A stretch of DNA of 64,000 nucleotides, from positions 12,029,022-12,093,021 of the forward strand of contig JABAKD010000004.1 in assembly GCA_012845835.1 (NCBI GenBank), given 5' to 3'. A program made the translations under genes and the position numbers. Source of the stretch: Undaria pinnatifida (Eukaryota > Sar > Phaeophyceae > Laminariales > Alariaceae). How positions within the stretch are numbered: position 1 is the stretch's first letter; every line of letters begins with the position of its first letter. The notes under the pieces were generated by a model. That model ran no database searches and was not told the DNA's origin. It saw nothing but the letters and a program-made list of their open reading frames with translations. Below are positions 19,883 through 30,742 of the stretch, piece by piece.

Positions 19883-20832
19883 ATGTTGTTGTTGTTGTTG
19901 TTGTTACTGTTCTCACATTTACTCATCGCTACAATACAACGCAGTCCGTGGTCGAAGGACAGGCTTCAACAACTCTGGAGTAGAAGGATACCTCGTATGT
20001 ATGTAGGTGTGTCCAAACGATACAATGAAGTCCGTAGTCGCAGGACAGGCTCCAGTAACTCTGGGATGGAAGAATACCTCGTATGCATGTATGTCGGTGT
20101 GTTCAGGCGAATCGCTCACTTCACTTGGATGAGACATTTGACGAAGCACTGCAGTCAGCACGCATGCATGTATATGTTCAGACGAATCAACGGGAAGTCT
20201 GAGTTTCCTCAATGACACGCAACTTCGCAGTCAGCGCCGGAAGCCAGGACACCACCGCCACAGACAGCGAGGTTAGGGAAATAGTGGGCTACGGTGAGCT
20301 GCAGACAATCATAATAATAGTCTACATAGCTGGCATACGGTGGAAGCTGCCCACATTAACCAAGGGGCAAGAATGCAGGGATCGATGACAGCGAAGAACG
20401 GCCGTAATAATGGCAGAGAAGAATGACTCGGTATTAGACTAGACTAGTAGGTTAAGTCTAGACTACAGTTTTACAAATGGCATTATTAGTCTAGGCTATA
20501 ATTATTATTGTTTTAGGTCATACACCACAATAATAGGTCTACTCTGTCCCCTCGTGGTCTTATGACCGCAGAATTTTGTTGTGTTTGTATATCTTGAGCA
20601 TAGTAAGAGGAAGCATCGGCATAGACACTGGAGGTGCTGCGTGTGCACTGTGTGTCGATGGACAGAAGAAGTGACGCATACACGCACGAACCAACAGACA
20701 TACGCACACCGAGTCCCCGACTCGAACTTCCAGGCATCTTGATGAAGCAAGTAGTTGGCCTCTCGCCCTTTCCACCGATCTACGTCAAGAACACCCAATG
20801 TCTGAGCCGATCATGCGCCCTCTAGAGACTCC
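19443..20832. other. Non-coding region with short direct repeats and a TTG tract
   Basis: No gene is supported. Two partial direct-repeat pairs are visible. The first shares TACCAAATAGAAG and TAACCCGTAAAGA (19460-19545 and 19638-19740). The second shares AGGACAGGCT and ATACCTCGTATG (about 19940-20015 and 20026-20105). A GTT/TTG microsatellite lies at 19847-19908. Confidence 0.6.
19847..19908 (+). repeat. (TTG)n microsatellite
   Basis: Near-perfect trinucleotide repeat with two GAT interruptions. Open frames through it are artefacts. Confidence 0.9.
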
Positions 20833-22100
20833 ACCACCTCTGTTGTGCTCGAGAGAATGCTCGCCGTCATCCGCCAATTCCACGACGGCATGCACGCATG
20901 CGTGCGGTTGGACGATGGAGAGCTCACTCGGATAAGTTCAACGTGGGCCAAGGTCTCGGGCAAGGATGCGTGCTCGCGCCACTGCTGTTCAACATGTTTT
21001 CACGGCGGTACTGCGTGTGGCCGAGAACCGCTTCGGCCTCGCTGATGCAACCATCATGCACAACATGGTGCAGCTCCAACGAAAAAAAGGAGAAATGCGA
21101 GGAGAAGGGCGTTTCACGCACAGGCAAAAACGACGGGCGGGGGCGTAAGGAGGAGGAGGAGCAGGGGGTGCAAATATTGTGGGGTATGCTGTACGCTGAC
21201 GATGCGTGCTTCGTATCGCGATCATCAGAAGGGGTAGAAAAGATGATGCCGGTGATCGTGATTGCGTGCTCGGCGTTTGGTCTTACGGTCTCCGAGGAGA
21301 AAATAGAGATCATGTGCCTGCAAACCAAAGGCGGGGGGAAGGTGTCGTTTACAACCAATGCAGCCGGCCAGGTATACAAAGAAACAATCGAGTTTGTGTG
21401 CTTGGGCGGGGCTATCACCCCAGACAGAGAACTTAGCATTGCAATAACGCGGCGTCTTCAGATGGCCTGGGCGTGAATCCAGCGGAACAAAGTGGAAATC
21501 TATGATCGCCCGGGTGTGCGCTCACGGTTGAAGGTGTGGTTGATGAAAGCCAAGGTGGTCGAGACGCTACTCTATGATTGCATGACGTGGAGCCTGAACA
21601 ACTCTGACTATGACAGGCTACGACGGGTTCACCACTCCATGCCCCTCCGTTGCCCCGCTTGGCGTAAACGGAAGCGCGACGACCACACCGTATCGTACGC
21701 CAACGAGCTTGCCAAGACAGCTTCCGAGAGCATAGAAAGAGGCGATAGTGCGCAAACGGGGGATATTGTTGTCGGGATTCGTAGCACGTATGTATGAGGG
21801 AGAAGCGTCTGCCACAGAGGGTGATGTTTCGGGAGCTTGTTGGGGGTGCGGGCTACTTAGGGGGGCAAGAGAAGGACTGGTTGGTGCACCTGAAGGAGGA
21901 TATATCGATATATCGGTCTTTGGTCAATGAAGTACGCAGGGTGGCGAAAGGCTGGTCGGAAGGTCGGCAGATGGTTTCAACGGGTAGAGGAGGGAGCCGA
22001 GTTATTCACGCGGAGATGGCGTGAGGCGGAGAGACGCAGACTTGGAGAGCGACACACAAAGGCCGCGGCTGCGATATCCACCGTCAGCGTCTCTAACGGC
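20833..22100 (+). pseudogene. LINE (non-LTR) reverse transcriptase remnant
   Basis: In the order expected of non-LTR RTs: LERMLAVIRQFHDGMHA, then GQGLGQGCVLAPLLFNMF (RT motif with Q-G), then WGMLYADDACFVSRS with the catalytic YADD at 21192-21203, then FGLTVSEEKIEIMCL. Beyond a stop, VWLMKAKVVETLLYDCMTW and RRVHHSMPLRCPAWRKRKR match the C-terminal region of LINE ORF2, and further pieces (KRLPQRVMFREL) continue in other frames to about 22100. No endonuclease domain is seen upstream, so it is 5'-truncated, as usual for LINE copies. Several frameshifts make it non-functional. Confidence 0.85.
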
Positions 22101-23350
22101 CGGTGGGAGGGGGGAGGGGGGGGAGGGGGGACGTCCTGCCCAAGAGACTGAAGTCTGGGTCTGGCCATCATCGTCTTAAAGTTTGTGGACCTTCCAATGG
22201 CCGTCACAAGATAGCCTAAGACCGCCCTGACTTTTTCGCTTTGTTGCGCTCTCTCCCCAGTGCCATTGATGCACTTGATACCCTCTATGAGTGCAATGCC
22301 GTCTTGTTCAGTTCGTAGGGTCTGCTACTATGACACTTTTTCTCTTTTCTTTTCCGTGCTTCCTCTTCTTGTCTTGTCTTTTCGTTTATATCCTATTTCG
22401 CTTTCGTTTCCTTCCTTTCATTTCCTTTCCTTTCTCGTCTTTCTGTGATTTGTTTCTTCTTTCCCAATTGACTTGAGTCTGACGTGCGTATGCATAGTGA
22501 TGGGTAACACGCGTAATATGTACGTGGTAGTCTTTCCTGGGTGGTAAGCGGTATAGTCGTTTCGCCGGGCGCGAGTAGTGAGATGTATGCGCCAGTATGG
22601 ACCTGGCATATCGTAGGCTGACTCCCGATGTCACTTTTTACATGTTTTCTGGCAGAGGCATGATGAATTGCGTCAGCTGAAACATATGCGTGTACCACAG
22701 TTGGTTTGTTTGCGTTTTTTTTTCCCTAGGGTATTCCTCAGCTCCAGAGTGACTGGAGCCTATCCTGTGACCAAGGATGTGATTAATCTATGCGAGTTAA
22801 TGTGAGCACAACAACAACAACAACAACAACATGCTGTTAGCCTTAGGAACGAGATTTACCGACCAGAAAATGTGGCATGATCAAATTGATGAAATGTTGC
22901 CTAAGCGCAACTTTCAAGAGACCGAAACTCACACAGGATTTCGTACCCCAGATTAAATTCAATATATAATAGGTTTTTAAGCCGGATTTCGTAGCTCCTC
23001 ACACAAAACAAATTGAACCTCCACACTGCGCCCAAACCTGTAAAACGTGAAATAAACGATGCATTCTACCCGTTGTACGTAGACCATTGTTTTGGTGATC
23101 CGTGCGGCACTGAACGGGCGCGAAACCCATCGAAATTAGCACTTTACAATCAGTTGTTTCGTTGATTTTGGCGGAGTTGTTCACTTGGAGCTGAAGCTTT
23201 TCTTGAACCGGATCTCCAGAAGGAGGATCTAAAAACTTATGAAAATTTGAAAAAAATCAAAAGGTACTAGAGAAAGTTAGCCTGTTGTTTATGGTGGCTA
23301 CAGATACGTTTTTTTCGTTTTATTTGCTCCCTTATTTCCCTACGAACCGG
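22101..23350. other. Non-coding flank with pyrimidine-rich tract and (CAA)n
   Basis: G-rich at about 22100-22135, T/C-rich at about 22320-22465, and a (CAA)n microsatellite at 22807-22830. No coding region is supported. Confidence 0.6.
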
Positions 23351-23620
23351 CCTTATTATGCCTCATTATGCCTTATTATGCCTTATTATGCCTTATTATG
23401 CCTTATTATGCCTTATTATGCCTTATTATGCCTTATTATGCCTTATTATGCCTTATTATGCCTTATTATGCCTTATTATGCCTTATTATGCCTTATTATG
23501 CCTTATTATGCCTTATTATGCCTTATTATTCCTTATTATGCCTTATTATGCCTTATTATGCCTTATTATGCCTTATTATGCCTTATTATGCCTTATTATG
23601 CCTTATTATGCCTTATTATG
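23351..23620 (+). repeat. 10-bp minisatellite CCTTATTATG, 27 units
   Basis: 270 bp of contiguous CCTTATTATG units in perfect register, with only two variant units seen (CCTCATTATG second, and CCTTATTATT around 23521). Open frames through it encode PYYALLCLIM-type repeats in all phases and are not genes. Confidence 0.97.
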
Positions 23621-23777
23621 CCGGTATCTTCTTCCTCTTTTTCGTGTTGGTTTTGACCGAAAAAAGCAGTTGTTGTCTCCTTCGTGTTGTTTAGTCCGTG
23701 CAACAGGTATCTGTTCCGCTTCGGCGTGTATGGTGTTCCTCTGGCAAAATGTACATACATGTACCTGGGGTAAAGTG

Positions 23778-23987
23778 GTGTTTGTGGAGGCGTGGAAGGG
23801 ATTCTAGTTTTACAGTCGATTTTTGGTTGATCGTCTCGAGACGAAAAAAAAAGGATAGCTCATACAGCAGCGACAGAAGAGCTGTCGCGTTTGCCAAAGA
23901 CGGCCGCCTGGGGCACAGGGGAGCGAGAGCGCGTAACACCGTAGGATTGAAAGGTGTCAAACAGTGTGCCCCTTAGAATTGATCGAC
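23778..23987 (+). repeat. Split direct repeat A1
   Basis: 210 bp from GTGTTTGTGGAGGCGTGG to TTAGAATTGATCGAC. The second copy (A2) is at 29677-29886, the same length with scattered substitutions. Confidence 0.92.
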
Positions 23988-24643
23988 TTACTCCCTTCGT
24001 AGCTGCCCTCATCGAGACCCTAGAGTACGGGATGGAGGGTGCTCCGCCCGTATGCAAGCAAAGGGTCGCTACGTTGCGCTCAGAGCTGGAGCAGGTGCAG
24101 AAACTGGTCGAGGCATATCTACGTCGCCATTTCAACACCCTGGCGGAGCACTCGGTGAAGGTTCGACAGCTGCTGCTGTCAAACATGAACATCGACGCCT
24201 GTGAGGATATGCGACTACTCGTGGCGTGGCCTCCGTTGCGACAGGCCCGTCTACACGACGAGGGCGCCGGGACAGTCGTGCAGTAGCAGCAGTCGCAAGA
24301 GCTGCAGCTGCCACCCCCGCCGCCGCCGCCGGAACAGCAGCAAACGCAACCAGCCGCGGCAGCAGCGGCAGGGGGGACAGAAGGGGGTGGAGCAGGAGGG
24401 TCGCGGCCGAACGCCGTGTGCTTTAGCAGGAACCACGTGCCTGCTGGCAGGGAAGGGGGAATAGCGGAAATAAATGACAGCACGGGTTCTGCTGTCAGGC
24501 GGGGTCGACTGAGGGGGGGGCAGGGGCGTGAGAAGAGAGGAGTATCTTCGCAGACGCCGAGAGCTCCGTGGAATTTTCTCAATGCACCCGTAGCCGGGCC
24601 GGCGTCGCCGGCCTTTTTTTATGGGGAAAATCAGTTGTCGTGA
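23954..24643 (+). pseudogene. ORF1 (Gag-like) of the PAT-like element, one in-frame stop
   Basis: The frame starts inside A1 and encodes a helical N-terminal part (RSELEQVQKLVEAYLRRHF), then a TAG at 24284-24286 in a run of CAG codons, then Gln/Pro/Ala-rich low-complexity sequence and a Gly/Arg-rich tail in the same frame to 24643. CAG to TAG is a single change, so the stop is probably recent. No zinc knuckle was seen. Gag assignment is by position only. Confidence 0.5.
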
Positions 24644-24841
24644 GGCGAAAGCAGTGCAGTACACAGTAGAACGTCTGAAGCAGAATCTGGGCAACCGCCG
24701 CGGCGGCAGAAAGAAAAACGCAGTTACAGCAGTAGTCTCGCTCAATCGTTCCACTAAAGCAGGCAGAACCCGCATGCGTCGGAACAGCTAATCAGATCAA
24801 CCCAGAAATCGAATTTCCGGTAACCCCAGTGCAAGAGAGTT

Positions 24842-25575
24842 CAGAACAGCAGGCTCTGTGTGAGCAGAGACGAAGGTTACCTTATTCGCGAACCGACCAG
24901 ATATCGGTGGTGCGGAACTCTCACACCACAGCACAGAACAGCAAGCTTTGTATGAGCAGAGACGAAGGTTACCTTATTCGCGAACCGACCAGATATCGGT
25001 GGGGCGGAACTCTCACACCACAGCACAGAACAGCAAGCTTTGTGTGAGCAGAGACGAAGGTTACCTTATTCGCAAACCGACCAGATATCGGTGGGGCGGA
25101 ACTCTCACACCACAGCACAAAACAACGAAGACCACTGATAGGGACAGCTTACGCTATACCTACAATGGGACCCGAAGGGTGCGCCAGCTAGCGTTGGGCT
25201 GCGACACACGACGCGTATGAAAATACGTGGAAGTGTGGTGAGCTAAAGCTTTATTTTTCCCCATCCGCCGGAGGATAAAAAAAAAAAAAAAAAAAAAGCA
25301 GGCTCTGTGTGAGCAGAGACGAAGGTTACCTTATTTCGCGAACCGACCAGTTATCGATGGTGCGGAACTCTCACCCTATACCACAGAACATCAGAATTTG
25401 TGTGAGCAGAGACGAAGGTTACCTTATTTCGCGCACCGGCCAGATGTCGGTGGTGCGAAACTCTCACACCACAGCACAGAACAGCAGGATTTGTGAGAGC
25501 AGAGACGAAATTCGCCTTTTTTCGCGGACCGGACAGACGTCGGTGGTGCGGAACTCTCACACCACAGCACAGATC
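24842..25575 (+). repeat. 92/93-bp tandem repeats encoding a 31-residue unit, split by an insertion
   Basis: Left block: three copies of 92 bp (starts 24842, 24934, 25026). Right block: three to four copies of 93 bp (starts near 25298, 25391, 25484). The units share GTGTGAGCAGAGACGAAGG and GGAACTCTCACACC. The 93-bp units are in frame (SRDEGYLISRTGQ, VVRNSHTTAQN). Each 92-bp unit lacks one T in a TTATTTCGC stretch. A SINE-like insertion lies between the blocks. Confidence 0.9.
25133..25297 (+). mobile_element. SINE-like / LINE-tail insertion with poly(A)
   Basis: Ends AGTGTGGTGAGCTAAAGC, TTTTTCCCCATCCGCCGGAGGAT, then about 20 A. The same tail occurs inverted at 60885-61270. It interrupts the 92-bp repeats, consistent with retroposition. 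No target-site duplication was confirmed. Confidence 0.65.
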
Positions 25576-26020
25576 ACCAAGAGCAGAGGGCCAGAATACC
25601 CGACTTCCGGGCGAGTCGGAAAAGCATCGATCGCGAAAAAGGCCTAAACCAAAATGACTGTCCACCGGTGCAGTACAGCAGATTCCCCACAGAAGCAGAA
25701 AGTACGTAGTTGAAGTATATGCACAGATCAGAGCAGACAGAGGGGCCGCGAAGGCAAGGACAAGTAGAGTCGCCTGTACAGCAGCCGGACGTTAGCACGT
25801 TGGTACCAGTCGACGCGCGGGAGAGTGGCGGGTCAGCACGCTCACGGCTTCCCTATGGGGAGACGCGCAGTCAAAAAGGTGCAGAACGCATGATACAGCA
25901 GAGGCACGTTCAACAAGAAAGACTTGGACAAGAACGCCTCGACTCATAAGAAAGAGAAGAACTTCTGTACACAAGCTAGCCAACACTTGCACCACCATGA
26001 TCCGATAAAAACAAGGAGTC

Positions 26021-27164
26021 GTGGGAGACGTAGCTCGGCTGATAGGAGGATCCTTGGTAGCACCACCGATAGACCCCGTACATATGCAGCGTTACTTAGG
26101 AGATCTAAAAGGCTTCGGGACAGTGGACGAGCTGGTCATGATAGTCACAGGAGGGGTGCCGGTGAACGCAGTAGCGTCCGGAGCAGATCTCGAGCGCGCG
26201 TTACAGTACGGAAACCACAGCAGTGTCACCGAGCACTTGCCGGCAATTTGGAAAAAAATCGGCGAAGACGCCAGGCGCCAAAAATGCTTAGTGAAATACA
26301 GAAATTAGCGGCGCACGACATCCCTAATCTCAAAGTCTCTCCGCTAGCGGGGGTCGGGACATACAAGGTTCAGATAATCAATGATATTTCGTTCGATGTG
26401 CAGAGCAGAGAAAAGAAAGAAGGTCTAAACGGAGACACTGACCCCGATACCGTTCCCCAATGCCCGTGCGTCGAAACGCTGCCCAAGTTCCTAGACGAAC
26501 TCGTGACCTTGAGAAAGAAATTCCCAAAGAAGAGGATACTGATGAGCAAGGCCGATGTGCCAGACGCTTCTCGGAACGTGCGAGTAGACCCGGACAAAGC
26601 CCACAATTTTTGCTACATCGTAGGAGAGCTAGTAGTAATTGATTTTCGTTCAACTTTTGGATGGTCGGGATCACCGGGGGTCTGGGGCGTCATGTCGGCG
26701 GCGGCCGCACACGCGTACTGCATCACCGCGATCGATTCAGCTCAGTTGTGAGACGAAGGGAAAAAAAGGATGGCTCACGTAGAGGTGGCGGAGCGTTTGG
26801 AAGACGGAAAACCAACACCAATACCGCCGGACGCAAAACACGGAACTCACAGTGGGGGGGGGAGTTCGACCCATTCTTCACAGCCGGGTTCGTAGATAAT
26901 TACTCTCAAGTCAGGGTACAGCACTCTGACGACGACACTACAGCCTTAATTGCGTCAGCCCCTCTAGGTTCGGATCACGTGCGTTTGCTCGGTCCGGGGG
27001 AGGTGGGAGTAACGCCCATACTAGCACCCAAGAAAAGCACGGACTGGGACACCACGATAGACGCGCTACGTAGCTTCACTATCAGCTCCTACACCATGAG
27101 AGTTTCGGTTCCGCACGAAAAGGTTGAAGCGATAAAGAGATTGTTGTTCGAGCAATGGCCCTAG
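26021..27164 (+). pseudogene. DIRS/PAT reverse transcriptase, frameshifted
   Basis: The N-terminal part (26021-26308) has MQRYLGDLKGFGTVDELV and ALQYGNHSSVTEHLPAIWKK, typical just before RT in DIRS elements. After a frameshift, the palm follows: TYKVQIINDISFDVQS, then MSKADVPDASRNVRV (first catalytic aspartate), then STFGWSGSPGVWGVMSAAA. After a second frameshift near 26750, the catalytic box appears as FVDN (26889-26900) instead of the usual [YF]-x-D-D, then the thumb (RVSVPHEKVEAIKRLLFEQ). The second aspartate is replaced by asparagine, which would probably inactivate it. Confidence 0.85.
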
Positions 27165-27169
27165 ACCAG

Positions 27170-28199
27170 GAGGGAAGCGATGGCGAAGGACGTCCTTAGC
27201 ATGGCCGCCAAGTTGTGGAACCTCACGTACAGTTCCGGGTTGGTAGGTACTTTGTGTGGAGGTTGCTGCGGCTGACCAAGCTGCACAATTCAGGAGATAG
27301 CAAAACCCAGAACCGTTCGATAGGACTCGGTAGAGAGTTTCACGCTGACCTTCTCTTCTGGAAGTGGGCAATCGATCACGAACTACTAATAGAAGGTGGG
27401 GTGCTTAGCGCCCCCTGCTACACGGCGATACAACGATCCGCAAGAAGGCACTACCTGTTCGACGCCAATTTTTCGAGGCAGTTGACGGTTTTTGCGTCGA
27501 GAGGAAAGTATTTTTGAGATACGACGTGCCAAAAGAACTGACCGGGCTGCATTAAAGAGAAAAGCCGATCGACGAGAAACGTTACTTGTAGCATCACATT
27601 GTAGTATCACGTTGTAGTATCACGTTGTAGTATCACATTGTAGTATCACATTGTAGTATCACATTGTAGTATCACATTGTAGTATCACATTGTAGTATCA
27701 CATTGTAGTATCACATTGTAGTATCACATTGTAGTAGTAGTATCACGATCAACCTGTTAGAGTTGGCGGGCATGGTCGTGACCGCGTGGGGCATGCTTGA
27801 ACTGGTAGGAGACAGGGCGGACGCAAAGGGTGATACGATTCTGATGCGCGTTGACAACACGGCACCAGTATCTTGGATCTCTTGATTCGGGGGGGCAAGG
27901 GACAAACGAGCATGCTTACTCATGAGAATGCTCGGGCGTCTCGAAGTCAACGGGGGCTGAAACCACACTGCAAAACATATTCCCGGCGTACGTAACACAC
28001 TAGCTGATGGTATCTCCCGTTGGCCACGTGCGGTTATGGCGAACAAGGTCAGAGAGCTCACCAACGCTGACGACTGGTCGGAACAAGACATTGGAACGCG
28101 GGGTGAGGGGATTTTCGATGCCGCACTACAGACAATGAACATTCTCAGCGAGCATGACGATTTCCTGTGGGACATAATGAGCGGCGCACAACCCGGCTG
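27170..28199 (+). pseudogene. DIRS/PAT RNase H region, interrupted by a minisatellite
   Basis: The connection region (27215-27517) has FRVGRYFVWRLLRLTKLH and LGREFHADLLFWKWAI. The RNase H core resumes after the 13-bp array: INLLELAGMVVTAWGMLELV, ILMRVDNTAPVSWIS with a stop, then AKHIPGVRNTLADGISRWP, the classic end of DIRS RNase H. Stops occur near 27884 and 27958. Function would be removal of template RNA. Confidence 0.8.
27588..27745 (+). repeat. 13-bp minisatellite (GTAGTATCACATT)n inside RNase H
   Basis: About eleven copies of a 13-bp unit with A/G variation. The array directly abuts the conserved INLLEL coding block, so it expanded inside the gene, and 13 bp is frame-breaking. Confidence 0.92.
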
Positions 28200-28329
28200 A
28201 TTCGCGTGCGTGACGGGGTATGTCCCTCGATCAGCATACGGCATGCACGTTTATCATGTCCACTGTTCTCTTTTATTGTGTCTACTGTTCGCACAAGCCC
28301 CTGCAGCAACAGGGGACAACAAGGGAGGA

Positions 28330-29388
28330 CACAAGGACGACGTAGCGCGACCATTTGAAACGCTTGCGCTCGGTTCAGTCGCGAAGAGTACACAGAAAAA
28401 CTATCTAGCGAAGTGGAACACCTGGGTAAAAGAGAGACAGGCGTAGGGAAAAGAACCGTGGTTGCACACGCTCACTGACCCCAAGGAAGTGTTGTCTGAT
28501 CTGCTCGGGTTCATGGCGTCTCGATGTTTAGTGCATAGTATTCGGCAGTATACTGTTGGAGGATACTTATCCTCCATTAATTTCTTCCAACATGTGCGCA
28601 GGATGGGAGTTGCCAATGTCGCATTGCATGATGTTAGCTGTGGGAAAGGGGATAGACCGGGCGCACGGCATGTCAAAAAAGAAAGCACAGGTTAAATTAC
28701 CGCTGTCGTGGTCACTTTTAGCACACAAGGCCGACAGGCTCTCGTAAGTATGGAAGACGGTGGGCGTGTCATGTGGTTGGGGCTCGCGGTGTCAAATTTT
28801 CTGTTGTGCAGAGCGTCAGAGCTGTGGGCATACGCGGACGTCAACGTTCACCCAGAGTTTTGTTTGTCGCGAGAGTGTCTAATGTTTTTGCGCGGGGGAG
28901 TACAGGTTGAGTTCGGGGACAGATCGACTGCCACGGCAGTGCAGATCAGATTTGTGGCGTCGAAGTGCGATAAAAAAGAGCAGGATGCACGATTACAGGT
29001 ACGCGGTTGTCCAACAAAAGGGGGATGGGAGGGGTGTTGATGGGGGCCTTCGAAGTTCTGCTGAAATTGCTCGACGTGCATCCCCAGCTCCCAGGAGAGG
29101 CGCCGCTGACAGTCCGGGCCACGTCGCGAGGTTAGAAGGTTTTCACTAGGACGGAAGCGGTGACCGCGTTGCGGTTGATGGTAGGATGCAGCGGTAGAGA
29201 CTCCATCCATGCAGTTTGCGCTTCACTCGGGAAGGATCGTGGGGGGCACCCAGTTAGCGGCGCAAGGTATTTCGGAGTTTCAAATTCAGCGCGCAGGAAG
29301 ATTGGAGTCTAGGGCTTTTATGGCATACATATGGGAAGCAGGGGAAGGGGTTGAAGTGGTCTCTGCAGCCCTCGCACAAACACAGTAG
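28330..29388 (+). pseudogene. DIRS/PAT tyrosine recombinase, frameshifted
   Basis: N-terminal core-binding part: ALGSVAKSTQKNYLAKWNTW and, after a stop at 28444, LGFMASRCLVHSIRQYTVGG. Catalytic part: LLCRASELWAYADV holds the first catalytic arginine, and after a frameshift the H-x-x-R box is FALHSGRIVGGTQLAAQG (29216-29270) with the nucleophile tyrosine in FMAYIWEAGEG. The last frame ends in TAG at about 29386-29388, shortly before repeat B1. All four catalytic blocks survive, but not in a single frame. Confidence 0.85.
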
Positions 29389-29423
29389 TTTTTAGGAGTA
29401 CGGTTAGCTCAGGCCGCCTTATG

Positions 29424-29654
29424 GTGTGGGAGGTAGATAGCCCTGCAGAAAACGGGAGCGGGGCTATCAGAGTCCGGGTTAGCGGATTCATAAAAACTTT
29501 GGAGGGGTTTCATAAGAGGTAGTTGGAGACTTGAGGCGCCACCGTCACGCGGCCGGGGGCCGCTTGTGACATACTTGTACTTTATTGTTATTTTGCACAA
29601 AAGGGAAGAAATCTGCACGTGAAAAAATAACCAGAACTCTTGAGCCATAGTAAA
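29424..29654 (+). repeat. Split direct repeat B1
   Basis: Matches B2 at 29964-30189, including GGAGCGGGGCTATCAGAGTC, ACTTTGGAGGGGTTTCATA and CCACCGTCACGCGGCCG. Confidence 0.92.
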
Positions 29655-29676
29655 TGTAACTTTACGTAGTACAGTC

Positions 29677-29886
29677 GTGTTTGTGGAGGCGTGGAAGGGA
29701 TTCTGGTTTTACAGACGATTTTTGGTCGATCGTCTCGAGATTAAAAAAATAGGATAGCCCAGACAGCAGCGACAGAAGAGCTGTCGCGCTTGCCAGAGAC
29801 GGCCGCCTGGGGCACAGGGGAGCGAGAGCGCGCAGCACCGTAGGATTGAGAGGGGTCAAACAGTGTGCCCGTTAGAATTGATCGAC
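29677..29886 (+). repeat. Split direct repeat A2
   Basis: Second copy of A1, lying between B1 and B2 as expected for PAT-type elements. Confidence 0.92.
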
Positions 29887-29963
29887 ATTCCCACCCGCCC
29901 GCCCTGTCGCTCAAGATGAGGGGGATCAGGTTTCAACAAGTCGGTGTAATTGTTGGGGGGGCT

Positions 29964-30189
29964 GTGAGAGGTAGATAACAGAAAAAAGGAGCGGGGCTAT
30001 CAGAGTCCGGGTTGGCGGATTCATAAAAACTTTGGAGGGGTTTCATACGATGTAGTTGGGGAGTTTGAGACGCCACCGTCACGCGGCCGAGGGCCGCTTG
30101 TGACAACTTGTAGCTTATTATTATCTTGCACAACAGGAAAGAGGTCTACACGTGACAAATTAAGCAGAATTCTTGAGCTCCATAGCAAA
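29964..30189 (+). repeat. Split direct repeat B2, right end of the PAT-like element
   Basis: Second copy of B1. Similarity ends near CATAGCAAAC, which I take as the right boundary of the element. Confidence 0.88.
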
Positions 30190-30742
30190 CGCTGCCTTTT
30201 CTTTCCTTTCCGATCTTCTTGCATCACATTCTTCAGAACACCTGTTGTCGCTTGTTTTGCTTTGCTTTCTTTTTTTTCTTTTATTTTTTCTTTTTCTTTT
30301 CTTGGCTTTTACATTTATGGTCTGGCCTTTGTTTGGTTGTGTTCTCGTACCCGGTACGCTAGTATTTCACTTGATTTACCTTGATGAATTGCGACAGGTT
30401 GGTTTCTCTGTCTCACAAGCGCTGTGATCACATAATAGTCAAGATGTATCTCTCTAGGATGAATCAACACGGACTCTGGATGTGGGTGTACTGATGGTGA
30501 TGATGTCATTGGGTGGAAAGAATGGTTCAATGTAAAGACAATACACACACTACATACACACGTTTGACGTGCCCACACATCGCCGAAAAACCGAAAAAGG
30601 CATCAAAATCGTCCTCATCTACGAGACGGAACTTCCCCAAAAAACAGCATAATAATATATATATATATATATATGTATGAGCCCGGGACGATGAAAAACC
30701 AAGTCCAAAAAAAAAAGCAGGAACGTTTCGAAAAAATCGACG

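Larger units (their letters stand above)
23778..30189 (+). mobile_element. PAT-like DIRS-order retrotransposon with split direct repeats
   Basis: A 6.4-kb element. Repeat A1 (23778-23987) is at the left, followed by a Gag-like frame, a 31-residue repeat region, RT, RNase H and tyrosine recombinase. At the right are B1 (29424-29654), A2 (29677-29886) and B2 (29964-30189). A1 matches A2 and B1 matches B2 closely. The A1-ORFs-B1-A2-B2 arrangement is the known hallmark of PAT-type elements and allows replication through a circle. Frameshifts, a SINE-like insertion and minisatellite growth show this copy is dead. Confidence 0.88.

Noticed and set aside
23285..23807. Open frames of 108-149 codons across the CCTTATTATG array
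   Set aside because: They are produced by the 10-bp repeat, which is open in all three phases and has no codon bias or homology.
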